64,000 bases of DNA. Origin: Exiguobacterium aestuarii (GTDB taxonomy: Bacteria > Bacillota > Bacilli > Exiguobacteriales > Exiguobacteriaceae). This document shows, in pieces, positions 8,618-17,070 of the stretch (position 1 is its first letter; the number at the start of each line of letters is the position of its first letter). The stretch covers positions 186,001 to 250,000 of the forward strand of contig NZ_JAIVAC010000001.1 of assembly GCF_020171655.1 (NCBI RefSeq), written 5' to 3'. The translations under genes were made by a program, and so were the position numbers. Under the pieces are notes generated by a model, which was not told where the DNA came from, searched no databases, and saw only the letters and a list, made by a program, of their open reading frames with translations.

Positions 8618-9414
8618 CGACGCCAATGCAATCTGAACAAAAAGACATCCGTTTCATCATCGAACGCCAAGATGGACCGGATCAAGCAACGTATACTGAA
8701 GAATTCACGGTGCCGTACCGTCCGAACATGAACGTGATCTCGGCATTGATGGAAATCCGCCGTAACCCGGTCAACGCGAACGGGGACAAGACGACACCGA
8801 TCAACTGGGACATGAACTGTCTCGAGGAAGTATGTGGTGCGTGCTCGATGATCATCAACGGGAAGCCACGCCAGTCGTGTACAGCGCTCGTCGATAAACT
8901 CGAGCAACCGATCCGCCTCGCGCCGATGAAGACGTTCCCGGTTATCCGTGACCTTCAAGTCGACCGTCAGCGCATGTTCGACGCGTTGAAAAAAGTGAAG
9001 GCATGGGTTCCAATCGATGGAACGTATGACCTCGGTCCAGGACCGCGTATGCCAGAAAACAAACGCCAATGGGCGTACGAATTATCAAAATGTATGACAT
9101 GTGGGGTTTGTCTTGAAGCGTGTCCAAACGTCAACGACAAATCGGACTTCATCGGTCCAGCGGCGATCTCGCAAGTCCGTCTCTTCAACTCGCATCCAAC
9201 AGGTGCCTTCCACGCGGAAGACCGCCTCGAAGCACTTATGGAAGACGGCGGCATCATGCAGTGCGGAAACGCACAAAACTGTGTCGAAGTTTGTCCGAAA
9301 GGCATCCCGCTCACGACGTCAATCGCTTCGATGAACCGTCAAACGACGCTTCACTCGTTCAAACAGTTCTTCGGTAGTGACAAAGGTCGCACCGGTTCTG
9401 CGGTCGAGGCGTAA
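8614..9414 (+). CDS. sdhB: Succinate dehydrogenase iron-sulfur subunit
   Basis: SdhB carries electrons from SdhA flavin to SdhC heme through three clusters. The 266-residue protein shows ligands for [2Fe-2S] (CLEEVCGACSMIINGKPRQSC, noncontiguous cysteines), [4Fe-4S] (CMTCGVCLEACP) and [3Fe-4S] or a further cubane (CGNAQNCVEVCPKGIP). It is slightly longer than B. subtilis SdhB (253) because of a short N-terminal extension. Translation is coupled to sdhA. The thioesterase gene follows after 8 bases. Confidence 0.97.
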   Translation: MTTPMQSEQKDIRFIIERQDGPDQATYTEEFTVPYRPNMNVISALMEIRRNPVNANGDKTTPINWDMNCLEEVCGACSMIINGKPRQSCTALVDKLEQPIRLAPMKTFPVIRDLQVDRQRMFDALKKVKAWVPIDGTYDLGPGPRMPENKRQWAYELSKCMTCGVCLEACPNVNDKSDFIGPAAISQVRLFNSHPTGAFHAEDRLEALMEDGGIMQCGNAQNCVEVCPKGIPLTTSIASMNRQTTLHSFKQFFGSDKGRTGSAVEA

Positions 9415-9422
9415 GCGAGCCG

Positions 9423-9863
9423 ATGACCAAGTACTTTCGAGAGCCAGATTGGGAAACACGTGTCAAAGCAGGGGTCGCACTCGATGTAAAAGTTCGCTTT
9501 TCGGAGTGCGATCCGTACGGTCACATGAACAACACGATCCCGTTCATCTATTTCGAAGATGCGCGAATCGAGTTGCTAGAAGCGACAGGATTCTCCTTAA
9601 AGGACGGATTTGTCGTCGTCGCCGATGCGCAATGTGACTATGTTCGACAAGTCATGCCACGTCAACAGCTGACCGTGCATGCCAATATCTTGACGGTCGG
9701 AAACACTTCATGTGATATTCATTACGGGGCATATGACGGAGAACAACTCCTCTTCGCGGGACGAACGAGCCTCGTTCATTTGACGAAGGAAGGTCGTCCA
9801 ACGGAATGGACTCCGGAATATAAAAACCGCTTGCAGAATTTTTGCGAATCCGCTATCATTTGA
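9423..9863 (+). CDS. ysmA: Acyl-CoA thioesterase, hot-dog fold (YsmA-like)
   Basis: This 146-residue protein belongs to the 4-hydroxybenzoyl-CoA thioesterase group of hot-dog enzymes, which hydrolyse acyl-CoA thioesters. The hallmark is VRFSECDPYGHMNNTIPF, with the catalytic aspartate in DPYGHMNN, followed by the long helix FEDARIELLEA. Place and size match B. subtilis YsmA, directly after sdhB. The start 8 bases behind sdhB suggests cotranscription, although the ribosome site (AAGCGAGC) is weak. A promoter for ptsH lies inside its 3' end. Confidence 0.87.
   Translation: MTKYFREPDWETRVKAGVALDVKVRFSECDPYGHMNNTIPFIYFEDARIELLEATGFSLKDGFVVVADAQCDYVRQVMPRQQLTVHANILTVGNTSCDIHYGAYDGEQLLFAGRTSLVHLTKEGRPTEWTPEYKNRLQNFCESAII
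9831..9859 (+). promoter_or_regulatory. Sigma-A promoter of ptsH
   Basis: TTGCAG, 17 bases, TATCAT, located within the last codons of the thioesterase gene. The predicted start near 9866 gives a 70-base leader to ptsH. There is no terminator upstream, so read-through from sdhCAB-ysmA is also possible. Confidence 0.6.
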
Positions 9864-9937
9864 TAATGAGTTCACAAACAAAAAATATTCTGCCGGTTCG
9901 CCTGTAGAATTGAATTTTGAAGGGAGACCATCATCTC

Positions 9938-10201
9938 ATGGAAAAAACGTTCACAGTCGTTGCTGATTCAGGAATTCACGCTCGTCCAGCTACTCAGTTG
10001 GTTAACACAGCTTCTAAGTTCCAATCAGACATCAACCTCGAGTACAATGGTAAAACAGTTAACTTGAAGTCGATCATGGGTGTACTTTCACTCGGTATCG
10101 CAAAAGATTCTACAATCAAGATCACTGCTGAAGGTGAAGATGCAGAAGAAGCGATCAACACGCTTTCTGACATGCTCACTAGCGAAGGTCTTGCTCAGTA
10201 A
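9938..10201 (+). CDS. ptsH: Phosphocarrier protein HPr
   Basis: HPr relays phosphate from enzyme I to sugar-specific PTS permeases and, when phosphorylated on serine, is the co-repressor of CcpA. The 87-residue protein has the active histidine His14 in [10 protein letters not shown] and the regulatory serine Ser45 in [12 protein letters not shown]. Because the histidine is present it is HPr and not Crh. The ATG is chosen behind GAAGGGAGACC. Codon use looks like that of a highly expressed gene. It has its own promoter and terminator and no ptsI beside it, unlike the usual ptsHI operon. It lies where B. subtilis has gerE-ysmB. Confidence 0.95.
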   Translation: MEKTFTVVADSGIHARPATQLVNTASKFQSDINLEYNGKTVNLKSIMGVLSLGIAKDSTIKITAEGEDAEEAINTLSDMLTSEGLAQ

Positions 10202-10212
10202 TTCGGGTAAGG

Positions 10213-10245
10213 GACGAGGCGCCATTGGCGACCTCGTCTTTTTTT
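10213..10245 (+). terminator. Terminator of ptsH
   Basis: GACGAGG-CGCC-ATTG-GCG-ACCTCGTC hairpin followed by seven T residues: a strong rho-independent terminator. Confidence 0.9.
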
Positions 10246-10314
10246 GTCATGGGAACGTTTCTTTTTCCGTCTGATGTTTTTTGGTAAGATAGGTGAGAAT
10301 GGAAGTGATGCAAA

Positions 10315-11118
10315 ATGAAACGAGCGATTGGAGTCCTCGATTCAGGAGTCGGCGGGTTGACGGTAGTCAAAGAATTGATGCGCCAGCTCCCTAAAGAAGA
10401 AATTATCTATATCGGGGATACGGAACGCTGTCCATACGGACCGCGTCCGCACGATGAGATTGAAGCTTATACATGGGAACTCATTGAGTTTCTATTGAAG
10501 AAAGACGTCAAAATGATTGTCATCGCGTGTAACACGGCGACGGCGGTCGTCTTGAAAGAGGCGCGGAAACGCCTCGATATCCCGGTCATCGGTGTCATCG
10601 ACCCAGGTGCCCGTGCGGCCGTCAAAGGGACGCGAAATAAACATATCGGTGTCATCGGTACGAAGATGACGATTGAGAGTGCTTCGTATGAAAAGGCGCT
10701 TCGTCACGTAGCTGGTGAGGTCGACGTGTACTCACTCGCTTGCCCACCTTTTGTGCCGCTCGTCGAAGCGGGGAACGTGTCGGGAGACCGCGTCCGTCAA
10801 ATCGTGGAAGAGACGTTGCGTCCGCTACAACCTTCCGAGATGGATACACTCATTCTCGGTTGCACGCATTATCCGATTCTTGCTCCTGTCATCCAGGACG
10901 TGGTCGGACCGAACGTGCACCTCATCTCGTCTGGTGACGAGACGGCGCTCGAAGTCGCAGCGATGCTTGATTATCAAGAGCTCGAGAACGGATTAGATAC
11001 CGTCCCATCCCATGCCTTTTATGCGACGGGGGATATTGAACTATTTGACCGATTGGCGAGCGAATGGCTCGGTCGTCCGGTCCATGCGGAGAAAGTCGAG
11101 GTGACCGGCATTGCGTGA
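10315..11118 (+). CDS. murI: Glutamate racemase
   Basis: MurI (RacE in B. subtilis) converts L-glutamate to D-glutamate for peptidoglycan stem peptides. The 267-residue cytosolic protein has the two catalytic cysteines in IACNTATA and LGCTHYPIL and the N-terminal signature [12 protein letters not shown]; length is normal. It heads a tight operon with rph, rdgB and a phosphodiesterase. In B. subtilis gerM lies between racE and rph; here murI and rph overlap by 8 bases. A TAAGAT element preceded by TTTTTTGG (about 10279-10290) may be its -10. Confidence 0.96.
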   Translation: MKRAIGVLDSGVGGLTVVKELMRQLPKEEIIYIGDTERCPYGPRPHDEIEAYTWELIEFLLKKDVKMIVIACNTATAVVLKEARKRLDIPVIGVIDPGARAAVKGTRNKHIGVIGTKMTIESASYEKALRHVAGEVDVYSLACPPFVPLVEAGNVSGDRVRQIVEETLRPLQPSEMDTLILGCTHYPILAPVIQDVVGPNVHLISSGDETALEVAAMLDYQELENGLDTVPSHAFYATGDIELFDRLASEWLGRPVHAEKVEVTGIA

Positions 11119-11860
11119 TACGAGACGATTTGATGAATTACGAACAGTCGAGATTGTACCGCATGTGAATAAGCATGCGGAAGGATCTGTCCTTATTTCA
11201 ATCGGTGATACGAAAGTCATCTGTACAGCGACCGTCGAAGAACGTGTACCGAACTTCCTTCGCGGGAAGAAGCAAGGCTGGATCAATGCCGAGTATGCCA
11301 TGTTGCCACGTGCGACAGGTGACCGGACCGTCCGAGAAGCGGTACGTGGGAAGCAATCGGGTCGAACGATGGAGATTCAACGTCTCATCGCCCGATCACT
11401 CCGCTCGGTCGTTGACTTGGAACGTCTCGGCGAACGCACGATTTGGATTGACTGTGATGTTATCCAAGCGGATGGCGGTACACGTACGGCATCCATCACA
11501 GGTGGTTTTTGTGCCCTCGTCCTCGCCGTCGATCGGTTGATCCGTCAAGGGAAACTCGACGATACACCAATCAAAGAAGGCGTCGCGGCAATCTCGGTCG
11601 GACGTACCGATGAACTCGTTCTCGACTTGGACTATATGGAAGACGCGGCGGCTGAAGTCGACATGAACGTTGTCATGACGGCGAGCGGTCGGTTCGTCGA
11701 AGTTCAGGGGACAGGTGAAGAGGCGACGTTCACGCTTCAAGAGATGAACGAGATGCTCGCGCTCGCACAACACGGAATCGAATCATTATTCAAGACGGCA
11801 CAAGAGGCACTCGGTGCTTCGTGGTGGTACGTCGGAGAACGTTCGGAGGAGACATTATGA
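11111..11860 (+). CDS. rph: Ribonuclease PH
   Basis: RNase PH is a phosphorolytic 3'-5' exoribonuclease that trims tRNA 3' ends. The 249-residue protein begins at a TTG codon, giving [11 protein letters not shown], which aligns with the conserved N-terminus of the family; no ATG fits. Strong matches include [35 protein letters not shown] and [19 protein letters not shown]. The start overlaps murI by 8 bases and the end overlaps rdgB by ATGA. Trimming may matter for the nearby tRNA-Arg, whose gene lacks CCA. Confidence 0.96.
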   Translation: MRDTRRFDELRTVEIVPHVNKHAEGSVLISIGDTKVICTATVEERVPNFLRGKKQGWINAEYAMLPRATGDRTVREAVRGKQSGRTMEIQRLIARSLRSVVDLERLGERTIWIDCDVIQADGGTRTASITGGFCALVLAVDRLIRQGKLDDTPIKEGVAAISVGRTDELVLDLDYMEDAAAEVDMNVVMTASGRFVEVQGTGEEATFTLQEMNEMLALAQHGIESLFKTAQEALGASWWYVGERSEETL

Positions 11861-12447
11861 AGTTGATCATTGCGACACACAATCCTGGAAAAGTGAAAGA
11901 ACTAGAAGGGATGTTGACACCGCTCGGATTTGAGGTCGAATCACTACTCGACTATCCGGATGCGCCGGAAACAGATGAGACAGGGACGACATTTGAAGAA
12001 AATGCGGCGTTAAAAGCGACGGAAGCAGCTGTCTATTTCGGGCATGCCGTTCTCGCGGATGACTCCGGTCTTGAAGTTGACGCGCTCGATGGGGCACCTG
12101 GCGTATATTCAGCTCGCTTCGCCGGTCCTGAAAAGTCGGATGAGGCGAACAATGCGCTTCTTCTTGAAAAATTGAACGGGCAAACGAATCGCGTGGCTCG
12201 CTTCGTCTGTGCCCTCTGCCTGGCGAAACCGACAGGAGAGACGTTGACCGTTCGCGGAACGATTGAAGGGACAATCGGCTATTCCCCACGTGGCGAGAAC
12301 GGTTTCGGATACGACCCACTCTTTATCGTCCCATCGCTCCACAAGACGGCGGCCGAACTAGAACGTGAAGAAAAAGCGGTCGTCAGTCACCGTGGACAGG
12401 CATTACGAAAACTGGAGGCAGAAATCATTCCATTCATGAAAGGATGA
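11857..12447 (+). CDS. rdgB: XTP/dITP diphosphatase (RdgB/HAM1 family)
   Basis: This enzyme hydrolyses XTP, ITP and dITP to monophosphates, keeping deaminated purines out of nucleic acids. The 196-residue protein starts with the family motif [12 protein letters not shown] and contains [20 protein letters not shown] and [11 protein letters not shown], all typical of HAM1/YggV (YsnA in B. subtilis). The ATG is chosen because it lies behind GGAGGAGAC and overlaps the rph stop by ATGA. Confidence 0.95.
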   Translation: MKLIIATHNPGKVKELEGMLTPLGFEVESLLDYPDAPETDETGTTFEENAALKATEAAVYFGHAVLADDSGLEVDALDGAPGVYSARFAGPEKSDEANNALLLEKLNGQTNRVARFVCALCLAKPTGETLTVRGTIEGTIGYSPRGENGFGYDPLFIVPSLHKTAAELEREEKAVVSHRGQALRKLEAEIIPFMKG

Positions 12448-12452
12448 AGCTT

Positions 12453-12965
12453 ATGCGTTTTCTAATAGTGAGTGATAGTCATGGTCTGACGGAAGAATTG
12501 ACAACGATTTTTGAACGACACGAGGCAGAGATTGATGACGCGTTCCATTGCGGTGATTCACAACTCGCGCTTGTCGATGAACATCTATTGCCGTATCGAA
12601 CGGTCCGTGGGAATTGTGATTTTGGTGGAGACCTTCCGCTCGAACGGATTGAGACGACGGATGCCGGTACGATCCTCATCGTCCACGGGCATCATCACGA
12701 CGTCAAATTCGACTTGAATCGGCTGCGTTACCGGGCTGAAGAAGTGGACGCGAACGTTGTCTTGTTCGGTCACTCGCATGTGGCGGGTGCTTTGATCGAG
12801 GATGGGGTCGTCTACATCAACCCGGGTTCGATTCGGATGCCACGGGGACGTTCGGACAAAACGTATGCGCTTCTTGACCTAGAAAACGGGGAAGCCACGG
12901 TACGTTTTTATCGCTCGGAAGACGGTTCTCACGTCGAAGATTTGGACATCGCAGGAAAACTATGA
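12453..12965 (+). CDS. ysnB: YfcE/MJ0936-family metallophosphodiesterase (YsnB-like)
   Basis: This 170-residue calcineurin-like phosphoesterase has the metal-binding set of the family: DSH (VSDSHG), GD (HCGDS), GNCD, HGHHH and GHSH. Members hydrolyse phosphodiesters in vitro; the cellular substrate is unclear. Gene order (rdgB then this gene) matches B. subtilis ysnA-ysnB. The start is ATG 12453, which sits 8 bases behind GAAAGGA; an ATG at 12444 overlapping the rdgB stop would add three residues. Confidence 0.88.
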   Translation: MRFLIVSDSHGLTEELTTIFERHEAEIDDAFHCGDSQLALVDEHLLPYRTVRGNCDFGGDLPLERIETTDAGTILIVHGHHHDVKFDLNRLRYRAEEVDANVVLFGHSHVAGALIEDGVVYINPGSIRMPRGRSDKTYALLDLENGEATVRFYRSEDGSHVEDLDIAGKL

Positions 12966-12984
12966 GTTTCGAATGGGAAATCAA

Positions 12985-13013
12985 TTGACAGGAAACCATT
13001 TTTCTATTATAGT
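12985..13013 (+). promoter_or_regulatory. Sigma-A promoter of the tRNA-Arg gene
   Basis: TTGACA, 17 bases, TATAGT: a perfect -35 and near-perfect -10, ending about 12 bases before the mature tRNA. This is typical of a strong stable-RNA promoter. Confidence 0.85.
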
Positions 13014-13025
13014 TTTCATGTCAAT

Positions 13026-13099
<74 letters not shown>

Positions 13100-13112
13100 C
13101 TTCCATTAAAAT

Positions 13113-13145
13113 AGAGACGCTCTCTACGGAGAACGTCTCTTTTTT
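13113..13145 (+). terminator. Terminator of tRNA-Arg
   Basis: AGAGACGCTCTC-TACG-GAGAACGTCTCT with one mismatch, followed by TTTTT. Confidence 0.88.
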
Positions 13146-13163
13146 CATTTTCCGGGAAATCGA

Positions 13164-13193
13164 TTGACAAGGAATCGCGTCCTAACGGAAGAT
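13164..13193 (+). promoter_or_regulatory. Weak candidate promoter of the ysoA-like gene
   Basis: TTGACA, 18 bases, GAAGAT. The -35 region (GGGAAATCGATTGACAAGGAA) closely resembles that of the tRNA promoter 180 bases upstream (GGGAAATCAATTGACAGGAA), but the -10 is poor. Confidence 0.35.
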
Positions 13194-13223
13194 GAAAGGG
13201 AATGGAAGAGAGGGTGAGGGAAG

Positions 13224-14135
13224 ATGGAGAAGGAAAAGGACCAGGACTATCCGTTCCCCGGGAATTGGTCGCGTCTGCACAAGATGATTCAAGAAGCAGA
13301 TGCTTCTGGGGAACGACAGCGGATCGAACCGATTTTATGGGATTGGTATCAGGCGATTCCGGGTGACCCGTTTATTTTCATGGAAATCTTCCAATGTGCG
13401 ATGGAAAAACCGGACGACCCGGAAACGCTCGAGAAGTTGCAGGAACTCGTCGCCATCCAGATGGCGGAAGCGGAAGAACCGGCTTCGGGCGGATTACAGA
13501 TCGCGCAGTATTACATCATGCGGGACCAGCCGTTTGAAGCGGCGCACTGGATCAACCAGTACCTCGAATGGCAAGACAAAAAAGATACGGTCAACACACA
13601 GGCACATCAAGTGCTTCAAGTGTTGAAGATGACCGAGTTTCCGGCGGCCATCGCCAAATTGAAACGGACGTTGACGCGAGGCAGTACAGGGGAACAAATC
13701 GAGGCGTTGCAACATGTCCATTTCAATATCGATTCGGTGCTCGACAATGTGTTGCATGAGCTACTCGTATCCAAGCGACCGAAGCTCGTCAAATTAATCG
13801 TGTTAGAGAAGGCTTTTGCCGAACTTGCGGTCATCAAGTGGTCGGATGGGGATTCGACGAACGAGATGTCGCAAATGGAGGCAACATCGCACATCGAGAC
13901 GTGGGAGAAGACCGTCCTCTCGCTTCAAAAATCAGTTGAGGGCGATGAGATCGGGACTCAGTTGTTGATGAACTATATGTATACGCATTATCCGTATGTG
14001 CCGGCTGAAAAAGCGGACGTGGAACAGGCGCTCGTACAGGCGAAACAAGCGATTTTGCATGATGAGGCAGTCGACGGTTTGGCAGCTGCGATTTTAGAGG
14101 CGGATCTGCGCTTCACACAGGCGTTATTAGACTAA
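13224..14135 (+). CDS. TPR-like helical repeat protein (YsoA-like)
   Basis: This 303-residue soluble protein is predicted almost wholly helical, with acidic and aromatic helices such as RIEPILWDWYQAIPGDPFIF and FEAAHWINQYLEWQ that resemble tetratricopeptide repeats. In B. subtilis the gene just upstream of tig is ysoA, a TPR protein of unknown function, so orthology is likely from position; sequence alone is weaker. No catalytic motif or signal peptide is visible. The ATG follows GAGAGGGTGAGGG. Its position next to tig, clpX and lon makes a role as a protein-interaction adaptor possible, but that is speculation. Confidence 0.7.
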   Translation: MEKEKDQDYPFPGNWSRLHKMIQEADASGERQRIEPILWDWYQAIPGDPFIFMEIFQCAMEKPDDPETLEKLQELVAIQMAEAEEPASGGLQIAQYYIMRDQPFEAAHWINQYLEWQDKKDTVNTQAHQVLQVLKMTEFPAAIAKLKRTLTRGSTGEQIEALQHVHFNIDSVLDNVLHELLVSKRPKLVKLIVLEKAFAELAVIKWSDGDSTNEMSQMEATSHIETWEKTVLSLQKSVEGDEIGTQLLMNYMYTHYPYVPAEKADVEQALVQAKQAILHDEAVDGLAAAILEADLRFTQALLD

Positions 14136-14139
14136 ATCC

Positions 14140-14170
14140 TTGTGTGCATACCGAGGATTTATGCTATAAT
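14140..14170 (+). promoter_or_regulatory. Extended -10 promoter of tig
   Basis: TGCTATAAT is an extended -10 element with consensus TATAAT; the -35 (TTGTGT, 19-base spacer) is imperfect. A short GTACA-TTTT-TGTAC dyad lies in the leader just downstream. Confidence 0.65.
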
Positions 14171-14224
14171 ACGGATTGTTGTACATTTTTGTACGGTATA
14201 AACGAATTGTTGGAGGGACTTAGC

Positions 14225-15517
14225 ATGACAGCAAAATGGGAAAAAACATCAGGTAGCCAAGGCGTACTCACGTACGAAGCTCCTGCAGAAGCTTTTGATA
14301 AAGCAGTTGACGCCGCATTTAAAACAGTCGTCAAAGACTTGAACGTGCCTGGCTTCCGTAAAGGTAAATTGCCACGCCCAATGTTCAACAAAATGTATGG
14401 AGAAGAAGCACTCTATCAAGATGCGCTCGACATTCTCTACCGCGACACAATCCAAGGTGCGGTTGAAGAAGCTGGTTTCGAACCAATCGCGCTCGAAAAC
14501 ATCGATGTAGACGGCACGCTCGAGAAAGGCAAACCAGTCGCTTTCAAAGTGACATTCGTGGTTGAGCCAGAAGCTGAGCTTGGCGAATACAAAGGCCTCG
14601 AGTACGAAGCTGTTTCAACTGAAGTAACAGAAGACGAAGTAACAGCAGAACTTGAAGCACTTCAACAGCAAGGCGCAGAACTCGCTGTTAAAGAAGGTGC
14701 AATCGAAAACGGCGATACAGCTGTATTTGATTTCGCAGGTTTCGCTGACGGTGAGCAGTTCGAAGGCGGCACAGCTGAGAACTACACACTCGAAATCGGT
14801 TCTGGTCAATTCATCCCAGGATTCGAAGAGCAAATGATCGGCATGACTGCTGGTGAAGAAAAAGACGTTGAAGTAACATTCCCTGAAGAGTACCATGCTG
14901 AAAACTTAGCGGGTAAACCAGCGACATTCAAAGTCAAACTTCACGAAGTTAAAACAAAACAAGTTCCTGAACTCGACGACGAGTTCGCAAAAGACATCGA
15001 CGAGTCTGTTTCGACACTCGACGAGTTGAAAGCGAGCATCCGTGAGCGTTTAGAAGCTGGTAAGAAACAAGAAGCTGAAGGTACAATGCGCGACCAACTC
15101 GTTGAGCAGGCAACTGCTAACGCGACAATCGACGTACCACAAGTTCTCGTTGACCAAGAAGTAGACCGCATGGTACAAGAATTCGGTTCACGTGTATCTT
15201 CACAAGGAATCGACCTTAACATGTACTTCGAACTCACTGGTACTTCTGAAGAAGCAATGCGCGAAGAGATGAAAGAGCAAGCTGAAGAGCGCGTTAAAGC
15301 TCGTCTCGTCTTGAAAGCAATCGCTGACAAAGAAGCAATCGAAGTATCTGACGAAGATGCTGAGAAAGAGCTTGAAGAAATGTCTAAACTTTACAACATC
15401 GCACCGGACCAACTCCGTACGATGCTCGCTCCACAAGGCGGTCTTGAGACACTTAAAGGTGACCTCAAATTCCGTAAAGCGATCGACATCCTCGTTGAAA
15501 ACGGTAAAGCGAAGTAA
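14225..15517 (+). CDS. tig: Trigger factor (ribosome-associated chaperone and prolyl isomerase)
   Basis: Trigger factor binds nascent chains at the ribosome exit tunnel. The 430-residue protein has the N-terminal ribosome-binding domain with the signature VPGFRKGKLPRPM (usual form GFRxGKxP), a central FKBP-type PPIase domain (about 160-245, with YTLEIGSGQFIPGFEEQMIG and VTFPEEYHAENLAGKPATF) and a helical C-terminal chaperone domain. Codon choice is that of an abundant protein. The start is the ATG behind TTGGAGGG; an upstream in-frame extension lacks family similarity. It has its own promoter and terminator. Confidence 0.97.
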   Translation: MTAKWEKTSGSQGVLTYEAPAEAFDKAVDAAFKTVVKDLNVPGFRKGKLPRPMFNKMYGEEALYQDALDILYRDTIQGAVEEAGFEPIALENIDVDGTLEKGKPVAFKVTFVVEPEAELGEYKGLEYEAVSTEVTEDEVTAELEALQQQGAELAVKEGAIENGDTAVFDFAGFADGEQFEGGTAENYTLEIGSGQFIPGFEEQMIGMTAGEEKDVEVTFPEEYHAENLAGKPATFKVKLHEVKTKQVPELDDEFAKDIDESVSTLDELKASIRERLEAGKKQEAEGTMRDQLVEQATANATIDVPQVLVDQEVDRMVQEFGSRVSSQGIDLNMYFELTGTSEEAMREEMKEQAEERVKARLVLKAIADKEAIEVSDEDAEKELEEMSKLYNIAPDQLRTMLAPQGGLETLKGDLKFRKAIDILVENGKAK

Positions 15518-15531
15518 GTTGATTTTTAGTG

Positions 15532-15560
15532 GGACGACTGCTTAGCGGTCGTCCTTTTTT
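15532..15560 (+). terminator. Terminator of tig
   Basis: GGACGAC-TGCTTAGCG-GTCGTCC stem-loop followed by TTTTTT. Confidence 0.9.
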
Positions 15561-15589
15561 CTGTCACAACACTTTAAATGTGTAATTCT

Positions 15590-15618
15590 TTGAAGTCGCA
15601 ATATGTTCATGCTACAAT
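15590..15618 (+). promoter_or_regulatory. Sigma-A promoter of clpX
   Basis: TTGAAG, 17 bases, TACAAT with an upstream TG (extended -10, TGCTACAAT). The start would lie near 15625, leaving an unusually long leader of about 100 bases. Confidence 0.72.
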
Positions 15619-15632
15619 TATTTCAACGCAGA

Positions 15633-15700
15633 GATGTAAAATGTCTTTTCACGGTGCATCGCACCAGAAAATACAAATCGCGATTTATCGCACTTACATC
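15633..15700 (+). other. Structured clpX leader, possible three-way junction RNA
   Basis: Seven bases GATGTAA (15633-15639) pair exactly with TTACATC (15694-15700). They enclose two perfect hairpins: GGTGC-ATC-GCACC (15653-15665) and GCGA-TTTA-TCGC (15680-15691). An alternative pairing, AAAATG (15638-15643) with CATTTT (15701-15706), overlaps the closing helix and reaches toward the ribosome site. This is seen directly; a regulatory role is inferred. I recognise no known riboswitch class. Confidence 0.45.
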
Positions 15701-15728
15701 CATTTTCACCACAGAAGGGGTGTATCGA

Positions 15729-16997
15729 ATGTTCAAATTTAACGAGGAAAAGGGGCAACTCAAGTGCTCGTTTTGCGGAAAATCGCAAGAACAAGTTCGT
15801 AAGTTAGTCGCCGGACCAGGCGTATACATTTGCGATGAGTGTATCGAACTTTGCAATGAAATCGTTGAGGAAGAGCTCGGTGTAGAGGAAGAAGTCGAAT
15901 TCAAAGACATTCCGAAACCACAAGAGATTCGTAACATTCTAGACGATTATGTCATTGGACAAGACCGTGCGAAACGTGCGCTTTCAGTCGCTGTCTATAA
16001 CCACTATAAACGCATCAACGCCGGCGGCCGTTCAGATGATGTCGAACTTGCGAAGTCGAACATCGTCATGATCGGACCAACTGGTAGCGGGAAGACGCTT
16101 CTCGCCCAGACGATGGCTCGCGTCTTGAACGTCCCATTCGCAATCGCGGATGCGACAAGCTTGACGGAAGCGGGTTACGTCGGTGAAGACGTCGAAAATA
16201 TCTTGCTCAAATTGATCCAATCAGCTGACTATGATGTCGAGAAGGCTGAAAAAGGAATCATCTATATTGATGAAATCGATAAGATTGCTCGTAAGTCTGA
16301 AAACCCATCGATTACGCGCGACGTATCCGGTGAAGGCGTTCAGCAGGCACTTCTTAAAATTCTTGAAGGGACGACAGCAAGCGTACCGCCACAAGGTGGA
16401 CGTAAGCATCCGCATCAAGAATTCATCCAAATCGATACGACAAACATTCTCTTCATCGTCGGCGGAGCATTCGCCGGGATTGAATCGGTCGTCAAACGCC
16501 GAATCGGGAAGAAAGTCATCGGTTTCGGAAACGATCAAGAGAATCGCGAGTTGACGCAAGAAGACTTGCTCGCCCGCGCACTTCCTGAAGACCTTCAAAA
16601 ATTCGGTTTGATTCCTGAGTTCATCGGTCGTTTGCCAGTCATGGCGACGCTCACGACACTCGATGAGGAAGCACTCGTTGAAATCTTGACGAAGCCGAAA
16701 AATGCCCTCGTTCGTCAGTACGAGAAAATGCTCGAGCTTGACGATGTCGAATTGACGTTCACAGACGAGGCATTGATCGAAATCGCCAAACTTGCGATCA
16801 AACGTAAGACTGGCGCGCGCGGTCTCCGCTCGATTATCGAAGAAATGATGCTCGATGTGATGTTCACTGTCCCATCGCGTGACGATATCGAGAAAGTCAT
16901 CATCACAGATGAAACGATTACGGGTCTTGCCGGTCCGAAATACGTCCTTCGTGATGGTACTGTCGAACAGACAGGGGACAACAAAGAGACAGCATAA
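15729..16997 (+). CDS. clpX: ATP-dependent Clp protease ATP-binding subunit ClpX
   Basis: ClpX unfolds tagged proteins and feeds them to ClpP. The 422-residue protein has the N-terminal zinc-binding domain (CSFCGKS and CDECIELC, about residues 14-39), Walker A GPTGSGKT, Walker [12 protein letters not shown], the pore and sensor regions of AAA+ unfoldases, and the ClpP-contact IGF-type loop as IGFG. Length fits B. subtilis ClpX (420). The start is the ATG behind AAGGGGTG; the codons upstream encode no conserved sequence and belong to the structured leader. A hairpin separates it from lon. Confidence 0.97.
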   Translation: MFKFNEEKGQLKCSFCGKSQEQVRKLVAGPGVYICDECIELCNEIVEEELGVEEEVEFKDIPKPQEIRNILDDYVIGQDRAKRALSVAVYNHYKRINAGGRSDDVELAKSNIVMIGPTGSGKTLLAQTMARVLNVPFAIADATSLTEAGYVGEDVENILLKLIQSADYDVEKAEKGIIYIDEIDKIARKSENPSITRDVSGEGVQQALLKILEGTTASVPPQGGRKHPHQEFIQIDTTNILFIVGGAFAGIESVVKRRIGKKVIGFGNDQENRELTQEDLLARALPEDLQKFGLIPEFIGRLPVMATLTTLDEEALVEILTKPKNALVRQYEKMLELDDVELTFTDEALIEIAKLAIKRKTGARGLRSIIEEMMLDVMFTVPSRDDIEKVIITDETITGLAGPKYVLRDGTVEQTGDNKETA

Positions 16998-17010
16998 TTT
17001 GTTAACGAAG

Positions 17011-17052
17011 AAGGCTCAAACACTCGGCACACTCCGAGTTTTGGGCCTTTTT
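17011..17052 (+). terminator. Terminator or attenuator between clpX and lon
   Basis: AAGGCTCAAACACTCGG pairs with CCGAGTTTTGGGCCTT, followed by TTTTT. lon starts 19 bases later and I see no promoter between them, so partial read-through probably supplies lon. Confidence 0.8.
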
Positions 17053-17070
17053 GCACAGGAGGCGTTGTAG

